A program made the position numbers and the translations under genes. From Desulfuromonadaceae bacterium (lineage in GTDB: Bacteria > Desulfobacterota > Desulfuromonadia > Desulfuromonadales > Desulfuromonadaceae): 57,042 nt of DNA. Under the pieces are notes generated by a model. It ran no database searches and was not told the DNA's origin. It saw only the letters and a program-made list of their open reading frames with translations. The DNA is taken from positions 1 through 57,042 of the forward strand of contig JAFGXV010000048.1 of the NCBI GenBank assembly GCA_016936455.1, read 5' to 3'. Of this stretch, positions 27,588 through 38,242 are shown piece after piece (within the stretch, counting starts at the first letter, position 1; every line of letters begins with the position of its first letter).

Positions 27588-29123
27588 ATGAAAAACAAGA
27601 TCGATCAGCTGTTGAACCTGCGCCAGCAGGCACTGACCGGTGGTGGCCTGGCCCAGCAGAAAAAACGCCATCAAAGCGGTCGCCTGACGGCCCGTGAACG
27701 AATTGACCTGCTCGTTGATGAGGGCAGCTTTGAAGAGTTCGACATGTTCAAGTGCCATCGCTGTACCCATTTCAACATGGCCGAAAAAGAATGGCTGGGG
27801 GATGGTGTCATTACGGGCTACGGCACCATTAAAGGCCGGCTGTTGTACCTGTTCTCTCAGGATTTTTCTGTCGCCGGCGGATCCCTGTCGGAAACCCATG
27901 CCGAGAAGATCTGCAAAGTGATGGACATGGCTCTCAAAAACGGGGCACCTGTCATCGGCCTCAACGACTCCGGCGGCGCAAGGATTCAGGAAGGGATTGA
28001 AAGTCTGGCCGGCTATGCGGACATCTTTCTGCGTAATGTTCAATGCTCAGGCGTGATTCCCCAGCTGTCTCTGATCTTCGGTCCCTGTGCCGGCGGCGCC
28101 GTCTACAGTCCGGCTCTGACCGATTTCACCATCATGGTTGAAAACAACAGTTACATGTTTCTGACCGGCCCCAAAGTGGTCAAGAGTGTGACCGGAGAAG
28201 AGGTCACCGCCGAGCAGCTTGGCGGCAGCGGAATCCACACCCGCCACAGCGGGGTCGCCCATCTTGCCGCAGCCAGCGAGCAGCTGGCAATTGCCGCGGC
28301 TCGCGACCTGCTGTCTTTTTTGCCTCAAAACAACATGCTCCCACCCGCCATCCAGGAAACAGATGATCCGGCCCATCGGGGAGTCCCTGCGCTCAACCAA
28401 CTGATTCCTGTTGACCGCAACCGCCCCTACGACATGAAACAACTGATTGCTGAAATCATCGACAATAACTGTTTTTTTGAAATCCAGCCCGACTATGCTC
28501 CCAACCTGATTATTGGCTTTGCCCGCTTCAACGGCATGGCCGTGGGTATTGTGGCCAACCAGCCAGCTCATATGGCTGGCGTTCTTGATAACAACGCATC
28601 CATTAAAGGCGCACGCTTTGTCCGCTGCTGTGATGCCTTTAACATCCCGCTCGTTACGCTTGTCGATGTGCCCGGGTTCATGCCCGGCACAGTGCAGGAA
28701 TATGGCGGCATCATTCGTAACGGAGCCAAGCTACTCTATGCCTACGCCGAGGCGACAGTACCCAAAATTACACTAACTACGCGTAAAGCGTATGGTGGAG
28801 CCTATTGCGTCATGAGTTCCAAGCATCTGCGCGGTGATATCAACTATGCCTGGCCCAGCGCTGAAATTGCCGTCATGGGAGCCAAGGGGGCCGTCGAACT
28901 GATTTACGGCAAAGAACTGGCCGGAAAACCTGAGGAACTCCGCCAGATGGAGCATGAATACAATGAAACCTTTTCCACGCCTTATGCGGCCGCCCGTCGC
29001 GGCTATGTGGATGACGTTATCCTGCCGGAACGCACCCGGTTGCGTATCTGTAAGGCCCTGACAATGTTGGCCGACAAACGCGATAGCAATCCCCCCAGAA
29101 AACATGGCAACATTCCTCTTTAG
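27588..29123 (+). CDS. mmdA: Carboxyltransferase alpha subunit of Na+-translocating acyl-CoA decarboxylase (MmdA-like)
   Basis: This 511-residue crotonase-superfamily carboxyltransferase moves CO2 from an acyl-CoA, most likely methylmalonyl-CoA, to the biotin on the carrier subunit. Family motifs are [20 protein letters not shown] near residue 33, [23 protein letters not shown] near 127, [16 protein letters not shown] near 165 and the C-terminal [12 protein letters not shown]. The same fold serves propionyl-CoA carboxylase beta. The following oadG-like, biotin-carrier and membrane subunits identify the decarboxylase. Glutaconyl-CoA is a less likely substrate. Confidence 0.92.
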   Translation: MKNKIDQLLNLRQQALTGGGLAQQKKRHQSGRLTARERIDLLVDEGSFEEFDMFKCHRCTHFNMAEKEWLGDGVITGYGTIKGRLLYLFSQDFSVAGGSLSETHAEKICKVMDMALKNGAPVIGLNDSGGARIQEGIESLAGYADIFLRNVQCSGVIPQLSLIFGPCAGGAVYSPALTDFTIMVENNSYMFLTGPKVVKSVTGEEVTAEQLGGSGIHTRHSGVAHLAAASEQLAIAAARDLLSFLPQNNMLPPAIQETDDPAHRGVPALNQLIPVDRNRPYDMKQLIAEIIDNNCFFEIQPDYAPNLIIGFARFNGMAVGIVANQPAHMAGVLDNNASIKGARFVRCCDAFNIPLVTLVDVPGFMPGTVQEYGGIIRNGAKLLYAYAEATVPKITLTTRKAYGGAYCVMSSKHLRGDINYAWPSAEIAVMGAKGAVELIYGKELAGKPEELRQMEHEYNETFSTPYAAARRGYVDDVILPERTRLRICKALTMLADKRDSNPPRKHGNIPL

Positions 29124-29135
29124 TCTGGAGCGCGC

Positions 29136-29507
29136 ATGATCCAATTCTCTCCATCCAACATTCTGACAGGAAATGGGATTGCCATTACCCTTACCGGAAT
29201 GCTGATTGTCTTTTCAGGACTGCTCCTGATCAGCCTGTTTATCAGCAGTCTTCCACGTTTGCTCAGCTGGCTCGACCAGCTCAAACAAAAGACACCAGCG
29301 GCCACAGACTCTTCCATCTCAGCCCAGGCCACCGAACTGACTGAACCGGAAATTCATGCCGCCATCAGCCTGGTTCTTCATCTTGAATTGGAGCGCTGTG
29401 GCGGCGATCTTCAGCGTATCACCATCCATGAGCGCCCCGCCATGGCATCGTTCTGGAATCCGCGTGGTCAGATGCGAAGCCTGTCGGACAGGAGTCCCTA
29501 TGCGTAA
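29136..29507 (+). CDS. mmdD: Decarboxylase delta/gamma subunit (OadG/MmdD family)
   Basis: The 123-residue protein has one N-terminal membrane helix (about residues 13-38, GNGIAITLTGMLIVFSGLLL), a polar linker and a short conserved C-terminal segment (EPEIHAAISLVLHLEL). It ends with a WNPRGQMR-type motif. OadG/MmdD proteins hold the cytoplasmic carboxyltransferase to the membrane beta subunit. It lies 12 nt after mmdA and its end overlaps mmdC by 8 nt, as expected for a tightly coupled complex. Confidence 0.88.
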   Translation: MIQFSPSNILTGNGIAITLTGMLIVFSGLLLISLFISSLPRLLSWLDQLKQKTPAATDSSISAQATELTEPEIHAAISLVLHLELERCGGDLQRITIHERPAMASFWNPRGQMRSLSDRSPYA

Positions 29508-29973
29508 CTATGAATTGACGATCAACGGCAAAAAACTTCAGGTCGAAATCCGCGAACTCAGTACAGAAGCCGCTGAAGTTGAAATCAATGGCACGAATTA
29601 TCAGGTGACAATTGATCAGATCCACCAGCCGACGGATGAAAGCATCGGTCCGATGAAACGCAGCCTGAGCGGCTCTTCCAGCCCGTCAACAGCCATAGCG
29701 ACACAAACCACATCACCTTCACCACTGGCCGGAGCGGTCTGTGCCCCGATTCCAGGCACGATACTCGCGATTTATGTCAAAACGGGAGATGAGGTCAAAG
29801 CTGGGCAGCCCCTGTGTAAGATGGAAGCCATGAAAATGGAGAACGAAATCCCCAGCCCAGCTTCCGGAACGGTAGCCGCCATTCAAGTCAGCATTGGCGA
29901 CAGTATCGCCCAGGGGCAAGAACTGATTCAGATCGCGGTCACGACACCCAAGCGGCGCCAGAGTGACCAATAG
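29500..29973 (+). CDS. mmdC: Biotin carrier subunit of the decarboxylase
   Basis: The 157-residue protein has an N-terminal domain (about residues 1-45), a Ser/Thr/Pro-rich flexible linker (about 46-77) and a C-terminal biotinyl domain (about 80-152). Lys112 in EAMKMEN is the biotinylation site. The arm carries carboxybiotin from MmdA to MmdB. The start ATG (GGAG 5 nt upstream) lies within the last codons of mmdD; the frame is open further upstream but has no family match there. Confidence 0.94.
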   Translation: MRNYELTINGKKLQVEIRELSTEAAEVEINGTNYQVTIDQIHQPTDESIGPMKRSLSGSSSPSTAIATQTTSPSPLAGAVCAPIPGTILAIYVKTGDEVKAGQPLCKMEAMKMENEIPSPASGTVAAIQVSIGDSIAQGQELIQIAVTTPKRRQSDQ

Positions 29974-29990
29974 AGGGGAGCTCACAACAC

Positions 29991-31118
29991 ATGGAAACAT
30001 TGAACCAGTTTTTTTCCGGCACCGGCTTCGTCCACCTGAGCTGGGGCCATGTGCTGATGATCCTGGTCGGTCTGGCCTTTCTCACCCTGGCCATTGTCAA
30101 GGATTATGAACCGTTGCTGCTGGTTCCCATCGGCTTTGGCATTCTGGTCGGCAATATCCCCTCCGTCTCGGGCATGGCCCTCAGCGTCTACGATCCGGGC
30201 AGTGTGCTGTCCTATATCTATTTCGGCGTCAGCGAGGGCATTTTCCCGCCATTGATCTTTCTCGGCATCGGCGCCATGACCGATTTCTCCGCCATGTTGT
30301 CCAACCCGAAACTAGTGCTGCTCGGTGCCGCCGCCCAGATCGGCATTTTTTTGACCCTGATTGGTGCACTGGCTTTGGGCTTCACGCCACAGGAAGCCGG
30401 TGCGATTGGTATTATCGGCGGCGCGGATGGTCCGACAGCGATCTTTCTGTCCGCCAAACTGGCCCCCCATCTGCTCGGCTCCATCGCCATTGCCGCCTAT
30501 TCCTACATGGCACTGGTACCGGTGATTCAGCCGCCGATCATGAAGCTGCTGACCACCCGCGAAGAACGCCTTATCCGCATGGCGCCTCCTCGCCAGGTCA
30601 GTAAACGCGAACGGATCATCTTCCCTATCGGTGCCTTTCTTATATGCGGTTTGATCGCACCGGGGTCCATGGTTCTCATTGGTATGCTGTTTTTCGGCAA
30701 CCTGCTCAAGGAAAGCCTGGTCACCGATCGGCTGGCCAACACGGCACGCAATGCCCTGATCGACATCGTCACGATTCTGCTTGGTTTTTCCGTCGGCGCC
30801 AGTACCAACGCCGACTATTTTCTCACTCCCCAATCGATCCTGATCTTCGTCCTCGGCGCCCTGTCCTTCTGCATTGCCACCTGTGGCGGGATCTTGTTCG
30901 CCAAGTTCATGAATCTGTTCCTACGCCAAAAAATCAACCCGCTGATCGGAGCAGCCGGGGTGTCCGCGGTGCCCGACTCGGCCCGCGTTGTTCACAACAT
31001 GGGGCAGAAAGAAGATCCGGGCAACTTCCTGCTGATGCACGCCATGGCCCCCAACGTCGCTGGTGTCATCGGTTCGGCCATTGGCGCCGGTATCTTGTGG
31101 ACGGTTCTGGTGCATTGA
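29991..31118 (+). CDS. mmdB: Na+-pumping decarboxylase beta subunit (MmdB/OadB)
   Basis: The 375-residue, very hydrophobic protein decarboxylates carboxybiotin and exports Na+, storing the energy as a sodium gradient. It has about ten membrane segments and a pore-loop motif GGADGPTAIFLSAKLAP near residue 145, with the Asp required for Na+ binding in Klebsiella OadB. The C-terminal NVAGVIGSAIGAG carries the Asn, Gly and Ser residues also known to matter. The gene is 17 nt after mmdC, and a bidirectional terminator follows 17 nt after its stop. Confidence 0.95.
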   Translation: METLNQFFSGTGFVHLSWGHVLMILVGLAFLTLAIVKDYEPLLLVPIGFGILVGNIPSVSGMALSVYDPGSVLSYIYFGVSEGIFPPLIFLGIGAMTDFSAMLSNPKLVLLGAAAQIGIFLTLIGALALGFTPQEAGAIGIIGGADGPTAIFLSAKLAPHLLGSIAIAAYSYMALVPVIQPPIMKLLTTREERLIRMAPPRQVSKRERIIFPIGAFLICGLIAPGSMVLIGMLFFGNLLKESLVTDRLANTARNALIDIVTILLGFSVGASTNADYFLTPQSILIFVLGALSFCIATCGGILFAKFMNLFLRQKINPLIGAAGVSAVPDSARVVHNMGQKEDPGNFLLMHAMAPNVAGVIGSAIGAGILWTVLVH

Positions 31119-31135
31119 TGAACTTCTTCGCCAAC

Positions 31136-31167
31136 AAAAAAAGCCCGCCGAAAGGCGGGCTTTTTTT
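31136..31167. terminator. Bidirectional rho-independent terminator between mmdB and idh
   Basis: AAAAAAAGCCCGCC (31136-31149) and GGCGGGCTTTTTTT (31154-31167) form a 14-bp perfect inverted repeat around GAAA. The GC core flanked by A and T runs terminates on both strands. It serves the convergent mmdB and idh genes. Confidence 0.95.
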
Positions 31168-31190
31168 GTTGGTACCAATTGTAGCGCTTT

Positions 31191-33416
31191 TTACATCGCG
31201 TCAATAATCGCGTTGTAGGTTGCACTCGGACGCAGGGCAGCGAAGGCCTTGGCATCGTCCGGCATGAAGTAACCACCGATATCCACCGGGCTGCCCTGGC
31301 AGTTGATCAGCTCGGCATCGATCTTGTCCGCATTCTCGGTCAGAGCCGCAGCCACTGGAGCAAAGCGTGCCTTCAGTTCAGCGTCTTTGTCCTGAGCGGC
31401 CAGAGCCTGAGCCCAGTAGAGGCTGAGGTAGAAGGAGGCACCACGGTTGTCGATTTCCTTGGCTTTACGGGAAGGCAGCTTCTGGTTCTCCAGATACTGA
31501 CCGATACCCGCATCCAGCGTTTCAGCCAGAACAGCAGCTTTCTGATTGCCATCGTTGGCTGCGATCATCTCAAGGGAAGGAACCAGAGCACAGTACTCAC
31601 CAAGGGAGTCCCAACGCAGATGACCTTCTTTGAGGAACTGCTCAACGTGCTTGGGCGCGGAACCGCCTGCACCGGTCTCGAACAGACCGCCACCAGCCAG
31701 CAGGGGCACGATGGACAGCATACGGGCAGAGGTGCCCAGTTCAAGGATCGGGAACAGGTCGGTGAGGTAGTCACGCAGAACGTTACCGGTTGCGGAGATG
31801 GTGTTCAGGCCTTTGCGCACGCGCGCTACGGAGAACTTCATCGCATCAACCGGATTCATGATGTGAATCTCAACACCGGTCGTATCAAACTCGGGCAGGT
31901 ACTTGTTGACCTTTTTGATCATTTCCGCATCATGGCCACGGTTCTCGTCGAGCCAGAACACAACCGGCTCACCGGAAACCTTGCCACGGGTCACGGCCAG
32001 TTTCACCCAGTCTTTGATGGGAATGTCTTTAGCCTGGCAAGCACGGAAGATGTCGCCCTGCTCCACCGCCTGCTCCATGACAACTTCGCCAGCGCCGTTG
32101 ACCATGCGAATCACGCCTTTGCCAGCCGCGATAAAGGTCTTGTCGTGGGAGCCGTACTCTTCAGCTTTCTGTGCCATCAGACCAACGTTGGCCACGCTAC
32201 CCATGGTAGCGGGATTGAACTGGCCGTTCTGCGCAGCATCTTCAACGATGGTGCGGTACATGGTGGCATAGCAGCGGTCAGGAACCATGGCGATGGTGTC
32301 CTGCAGTTCATCCGCCTTGTTCCACATCTTGCCACCGTCGCGCACGACGTTAGGCATGGAAGCGTCAACGATCACATCGTTGGGCACATGCAGGTTGGTA
32401 ATGTTCTTGCGGGAGTCAACCATGGCCAGTTTGGCCTGAGTCTCATAGCAAGCGTTGATATCGGCTTCAATCTCAGCTTTCTTGTCTGCGGGCAGCTTGT
32501 CCAGTTTGGACAGGATGTCACCAAGGCCCAGATTGACGTTGGCACCGATGGATTTCAGGGTGTCAGCATGCTTGTCCAGAGCGGCCTGGAAATAAACGGA
32601 AACCGCATGGCCGAACATGACGGGGTCGGAAACCTTCATCATGGTCGCTTTCAGGTGCAGGGACAGCAGAACGCCCTTTTCTTTGGCCTCGGCAGCCGTG
32701 GCAGCATAGAACTCGCGCAGCTTGGCAACGTGCAGAACAGAAGAGTCAAAAACCTCATCTTTCAGCAGCTTCAGACCTTTTTTGAGTACCGTAACATTGC
32801 CGGCTGCATCAACAAATTCAAAGTTGATGGTGTCATCTTTCGACATGGTGACGGATTTTTCGGTATCGTAGAAATCACCGCTGTCCATATGAGCCACACG
32901 GCACTGGGACTCACCGGCTGCCGGCCACGGCTTCATCATGCGATGGGGATTTTTCTGAGCAAACGCCTTGACGGAAGCTGCAGCGCGACGGTCGGAGTTA
33001 CCTTCACGCAGCACCGGGTTAACCGCGGAACCCAGGCACTTGGCATAACGGGCCTGCAGTTCTTTCTCAGCGTCAGTTGTCGCTTCTTCAGGGTAGGTCG
33101 GAACGTCATAACCTTTGCTCTGCAGTTCTTTGATAGCAGCCTGCAGCTGGGGGATCGAAGCACTGATGTTCGGCAGCTTGATCACGTTGGCTTCGGGCTT
33201 CTTCACCAGCTCACCCAGTTCAGCCAGATTGTCAGCAACCTTCTGATCTTCTTTCAGCTTCTCCGGCATGTTGGCCAGGATACGGCCAGCCAGGGAAATG
33301 TCCTTGGTTTCAACTTCAATACCAGTGCCTTTGGTGAAAGCCTGAACAACCGGCAAAAAGGCATAGGTTGCCAGTGCCGGAGCTTCGTCAATTTTCGACC
33401 AGATAATCTTTGCCAT
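31191..33416 (-). CDS. icd: Monomeric NADP-dependent isocitrate dehydrogenase
   Basis: This 741-residue enzyme belongs to the monomeric IDH class (about 80 kDa), not the more common homodimer. It oxidatively decarboxylates isocitrate to 2-oxoglutarate, reducing NADP+. Typical segments are [19 protein letters not shown] at the start, [23 protein letters not shown] near residue 135, and [19 protein letters not shown] near 345. The start at ATG 33416 has AAGGAG upstream; the frame extends further but without homology. A 240-nt gap upstream holds a promoter candidate. Confidence 0.95.
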   Translation of the reverse strand: MAKIIWSKIDEAPALATYAFLPVVQAFTKGTGIEVETKDISLAGRILANMPEKLKEDQKVADNLAELGELVKKPEANVIKLPNISASIPQLQAAIKELQSKGYDVPTYPEEATTDAEKELQARYAKCLGSAVNPVLREGNSDRRAAASVKAFAQKNPHRMMKPWPAAGESQCRVAHMDSGDFYDTEKSVTMSKDDTINFEFVDAAGNVTVLKKGLKLLKDEVFDSSVLHVAKLREFYAATAAEAKEKGVLLSLHLKATMMKVSDPVMFGHAVSVYFQAALDKHADTLKSIGANVNLGLGDILSKLDKLPADKKAEIEADINACYETQAKLAMVDSRKNITNLHVPNDVIVDASMPNVVRDGGKMWNKADELQDTIAMVPDRCYATMYRTIVEDAAQNGQFNPATMGSVANVGLMAQKAEEYGSHDKTFIAAGKGVIRMVNGAGEVVMEQAVEQGDIFRACQAKDIPIKDWVKLAVTRGKVSGEPVVFWLDENRGHDAEMIKKVNKYLPEFDTTGVEIHIMNPVDAMKFSVARVRKGLNTISATGNVLRDYLTDLFPILELGTSARMLSIVPLLAGGGLFETGAGGSAPKHVEQFLKEGHLRWDSLGEYCALVPSLEMIAANDGNQKAAVLAETLDAGIGQYLENQKLPSRKAKEIDNRGASFYLSLYWAQALAAQDKDAELKARFAPVAAALTENADKIDAELINCQGSPVDIGGYFMPDDAKAFAALRPSATYNAIIDAM

Positions 33417-33610
33417 GATCTCTCCTTCAGATTTGATGTCACAACTCTTCAAAAAGATCCCGCCCTGGCAGAACACACGCGTCCTGACCACTGTGAGACC
33501 CAACCATCAACCCTTAAACCGCTTGGCAGCAGAAAACTCCCTAATGAATATTTCAGCACTAAAAACAACAACTTAACTGAAATATATCACCAAGATACCA
33601 GCTTCAAGCG

Positions 33611-33645
33611 CTGTATACAGTATGCAATAGCCGTCTAACTGTCAA
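33611..33645 (-). promoter_or_regulatory. Candidate idh promoter with CTGTATACAG palindrome
   Basis: On the minus strand TTGACA (33645-33640) is followed after 17 nt by TACTGT (33622-33617), a modest -10. The 10-nt palindrome CTGTATACAG (33611-33620) overlaps that -10, the position of a repressor site. The promoter starts just after the purB stop and would leave a leader of about 190 nt before idh. The remainder of 33417-33656 shows nothing else I recognise. Confidence 0.42.
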
Positions 33646-33656
33646 GCAAAAAGCCC

Positions 33657-35126
<1,470 letters not shown>

Positions 35127-35210
35127 TCAACCCGGGAAACGACCTTGCATATCCGCATTGAATGTTTAAGATAAGGAAGAGGATTCAACCTTACCTTCAG
35201 GGAGAAGAGC

Positions 35211-36089
35211 ATGAAAACACTGGTCAAGCTCGTACTCGGACTGCTGCTGCTTATTGCCATTGCTGCCGGCGTCGGCATCTACTATCTGGACAACATTGCC
35301 AAGCAGGCCATTGAATACGGTGGCAACAAGGCACTGGGTGTCACCACAACCTTGAACGACATCCATATTGATCTGCTGGGCGGACAGACTTCTCTGCGCC
35401 AGTTGCAGATTGCCAATCCATCCGGCTTCACCGCGCCCAATTTCATGACGCTGGAAAGCAGTCAGTTTGCTCTGGATCTGGCCTCCCTGAGTTCAGATAC
35501 GGTGATCATTCCATTGGTTGAGTTCCGCGGCCTTAAACTGAACATTGAACAGCAACAACAAAAATCTAATATCAAGAGTCTGCTCAAAAAACCTTCTCAG
35601 CTCACCGCACAGAGCAAAACGGCAAGCCCGTCACCAACGGAGAAGCCTAGCTCCGCTGGCAGTAAGAAGTTTATTTTAAAACTGGTACGCCTTGAGGACA
35701 TTAGCGTTGCCGCTGAAATTTCAGCATTGGGCAGCAAGGTCAGCAAGCTCCAACTTACCCTGCCAACCATCGAACTCAGGAATATTGGCCAGCAACAGGG
35801 CGGCCTGCCACTTGAAACGATCATTCAGCAACTCATCACAGCCATCCTGAATGCAACATCCAGTCAGTCCGGTGCGCTGGCCCCTCTGATCAGTGGCGTC
35901 CTGCAGGGCGAACTGAATCTGGAGGCGGTCAAGGCAGGCGCGGTGCAGCAAGCAACCAGCGAATTGGAAAGAGCCCAGAAACGACTCTTGGAAAAACAGA
36001 ACCTGCCCGCCGGAAGTGATCCCCTGGTACAGCAGGAAGGCGAGAAGCTACTCCAGGGGCTCCAGGGCCTGCTGAACAAGAAAGACTGA
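35211..36089 (+). CDS. Membrane-anchored AsmA-like protein of unknown function
   Basis: The 292-residue protein has one N-terminal membrane helix (about residues 5-26) with the rest predicted outside the cytoplasm. Residues 30-110 (ALGVTTTLNDIHIDLLGGQTSL-type pattern and IANPSGFTAPNFMTL) resemble the start of AsmA/DUF748-type proteins, which bridge or line paths for envelope lipids. A Gln/Ser/Pro-rich linker follows (about 110-145), then a second beta-rich part and a charged C-terminal helix (about 245-285). It is 8 nt upstream of the HIT gene and likely co-transcribed. A weak promoter, TTGCAT-16-TAAGAT, lies at 35145-35172. The specific role is unknown. Confidence 0.75.
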   Translation: MKTLVKLVLGLLLLIAIAAGVGIYYLDNIAKQAIEYGGNKALGVTTTLNDIHIDLLGGQTSLRQLQIANPSGFTAPNFMTLESSQFALDLASLSSDTVIIPLVEFRGLKLNIEQQQQKSNIKSLLKKPSQLTAQSKTASPSPTEKPSSAGSKKFILKLVRLEDISVAAEISALGSKVSKLQLTLPTIELRNIGQQQGGLPLETIIQQLITAILNATSSQSGALAPLISGVLQGELNLEAVKAGAVQQATSELERAQKRLLEKQNLPAGSDPLVQQEGEKLLQGLQGLLNKKD

Positions 36090-36097
36090 TCAGAGTC

Positions 36098-36556
36098 ATG
36101 ACAGAGACAATCTTCACACTGGATGAACGGCTACAGAACGACTGCCACCAACTCGCCTCGTGGGAAACCAGTGAAATCCTGCTGCTCAACAACGCACTGG
36201 TTCCCTGGTTTGTCGTGGTCCCCCGCGTCCAGGCTACTGAACTGATTGACCTTCCCGCCCCGCTGAGAACGCGGGTTGATCACGAGATCGCAGTCGTCAG
36301 CCATTTTATCCGCTATCGGTTCTGCCCCGACAAACTGAATACAGCCGCCATCGGCAATGTTGTCTCGCAGCTGCACATTCACATCATCGGTCGTTACCGC
36401 CATGATTTCTGCTGGCCCGACGTGGTCTGGGGGCGCAAAGAGAAACAGGCCTACAGCCCAGATCAGGTCAACAAAAACCGTGAACAGCTGAAACAGTTTC
36501 TCTTGGTCCAACACGAACAAAACGCACCAACAACTATCCAGAACAGCTTGTTTTAG
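36098..36556 (+). CDS. HIT-family nucleotide hydrolase/transferase-like protein
   Basis: The 152-residue protein matches the HIT fold: NNALVPWFVVVPRV in the first half and the active-site strand QLHIHIIGR at residues 91-99. The usual H-x-H-x-H triad reads Gln91, His93 and His95: the nucleophilic middle His is kept and the first His is Gln. This QLHxHxI form is seen in a subset of proteobacterial HIT proteins. They act on nucleoside phosphates such as Ap4A or AMP esters; the substrate here is unknown. A bidirectional terminator follows 26 nt downstream. Confidence 0.85.
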   Translation: MTETIFTLDERLQNDCHQLASWETSEILLLNNALVPWFVVVPRVQATELIDLPAPLRTRVDHEIAVVSHFIRYRFCPDKLNTAAIGNVVSQLHIHIIGRYRHDFCWPDVVWGRKEKQAYSPDQVNKNREQLKQFLLVQHEQNAPTTIQNSLF

Positions 36557-36582
36557 CTAAGAAAAAAACAATTCGGCCTGCC

Positions 36583-36627
36583 GAACAAAAAAAGCGCGCC
36601 CCAAGCCGGGCAGCGCTTTTTTTGTTC
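36583..36627. terminator. Bidirectional terminator between HIT gene and aldehyde dehydrogenase
   Basis: GAACAAAAAAAGCGC (36583-36597) and GCGCTTTTTTTGTTC (36613-36627) are perfect 15-nt inverted repeats around a GC-rich 15-nt centre that can also pair. A and T runs on the two sides allow termination of both convergent genes. Confidence 0.88.
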
Positions 36628-36662
36628 CCAAAGAGACAAACAAACAGGCCAGGGGCGCGCCC

Positions 36663-38024
36663 CTACTTGATCCAGACCGTCTGAATATTGACAAACTCTT
36701 TGATGCCATAGTGAGAAAGCTCGCGGCCAAAACCGGAAATCCCCACCCCCCCGAAAGGTAAACGCGGATCACTCTTGACCATGCCGTTGACAAAAACCGC
36801 ACCGGCGCGCACCTGCGCTGCCAGAGCTTCACCCTTCGCCACATCCCGCGTCCACACGGAGCCACCCAGACCAAATTCTGTATCGTTGGCGACAAAGAGC
36901 GCTTCCTGTGCATCTTTGACCCGGATCACGATCGCAACGGGACCAAAAAACTCTTCACTGTAAGCAGGCATCCCTTTCTTGACTTCCGTCAGGATCGTCG
37001 CCGGGTAAAACGCTCCCTGCCCCATAGGCATCCCGCCCAAAGCAATCGTGGCGCCACAGCGCACAGAGGCTTCAACCTGAGCGTGCAATTCCCGCATCAA
37101 ATCTTCTCTCGCCTGTGGACCAACCTGCGTTTTGTCATCCAGAGGATCACCGATGACCAGGGCCGCCATATTCGCTTTGAACTTTTCCAGGAAAGTGTCG
37201 TAAACATTTTCAACGACAATAAAACGCTTAGCGGCAATACAGCTCTGACCCGAGTTAAGACAGCGCGCCTTGATACCCACGGCAGCGGCCTCATCAAGAT
37301 CTGCATCCTCCAGCACAATAAAGGGATCGCTCCCGCCCAGCTCCATAACAGACTTTTTGAGCATGGCTCCAGACTTTTCCGCCACCTTGCGTCCGGCAAT
37401 ATCGCTACCAGTCAGAGTCGTCGCAACAATCCTGGGATTCTCAATGACCCGATTCACTTTACCGGAACCGATCATCAGTGTACGAAAAACATCCGCCGGG
37501 AAGCCAGCTTCGATGAAAACCCGTTCAATCGCGAGGGCACAGCGCGGCACATTTGAAGCGTGCTTAAGCACACCCGTATTCCCTGCCATCAGCGCCGGAG
37601 CGGCAAAGCGGAACACCTGCCAGAACGGAAAATTCCACGGCATAACAGCCAAAACCGTCCCCTGGGGACGAAAAGCGACGTAGGATCTCCCCGCATCACT
37701 GGCAATGGGTTCCGGGGCCAGCATCTGCTCGGCATTCTGTGCGTAATACTCGCAGACCAAGGCGCACTTTTCGACCTCGGCCCGGCCTTCGGTTACCGGC
37801 TTGCCCATTTCCTGCGCCATCATACGGGCAAAGTCATTGTGGCGGGAACGCAGCACGTCCGCCGCCTTCAGCATCAACTCTTTACGCCGGGCAAATGAAG
37901 TCTCCCGCCACTGCGTATAAGCCCGGTGCACTGCCTCAATTGTCTGGTCTATCTGGTCATCTGTCCACTCGATAAAGGTTTCCAGCAACTCCCCGGTTGC
38001 CGGATTCAACGACTCAAGCGCCAT
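36663..38024 (-). CDS. NAD(P)-dependent aldehyde dehydrogenase, succinate-semialdehyde type
   Basis: The 453-residue enzyme has the ALDH catalytic set: Asn131 (PWNFPF), Glu228 (MELGGSDPFIV) and nucleophile Cys262 (NSGQSCIAAKRFIV). The short form starting MALESLNPATGELL and the closing FGGVGISGFGREL motif are typical of the succinate-semialdehyde dehydrogenase branch (GabD/Sad-like). I chose ATG 38024 behind GAGGGG. The substrate is inferred from family only; no GABA genes are nearby. A possible minus-strand -35 TTGACA lies at 38068-38063 in the 218-nt gap to the rhomboid gene. Confidence 0.9.
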   Translation of the reverse strand: MALESLNPATGELLETFIEWTDDQIDQTIEAVHRAYTQWRETSFARRKELMLKAADVLRSRHNDFARMMAQEMGKPVTEGRAEVEKCALVCEYYAQNAEQMLAPEPIASDAGRSYVAFRPQGTVLAVMPWNFPFWQVFRFAAPALMAGNTGVLKHASNVPRCALAIERVFIEAGFPADVFRTLMIGSGKVNRVIENPRIVATTLTGSDIAGRKVAEKSGAMLKKSVMELGGSDPFIVLEDADLDEAAAVGIKARCLNSGQSCIAAKRFIVVENVYDTFLEKFKANMAALVIGDPLDDKTQVGPQAREDLMRELHAQVEASVRCGATIALGGMPMGQGAFYPATILTEVKKGMPAYSEEFFGPVAIVIRVKDAQEALFVANDTEFGLGGSVWTRDVAKGEALAAQVRAGAVFVNGMVKSDPRLPFGGVGISGFGRELSHYGIKEFVNIQTVWIK

Positions 38025-38242
38025 AACAAATCCCCCCCTCAATAAATGTCTAAATATCTTCATGTCAACAGTAGAGCCGGACACAAATGTATATTTTGCC
38101 GAATCTGCCCGACAAATTCAAGCTTGGAGTCTTTTTCGGCTCCACAGACCACCGTATCCGTTGAAGGTTAATCCTTGCTCCTCTGAACGGTTTCTGCAAT
38201 AGTAACGGGATTCTTCACGTCAAATTCATCAGGGAGATTCTT

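Noticed and set aside
31620-33638. A 672-codon open frame antisense to isocitrate dehydrogenase
   Set aside because: The IDH gene on the minus strand accounts for the region fully; the antisense product has no family features.
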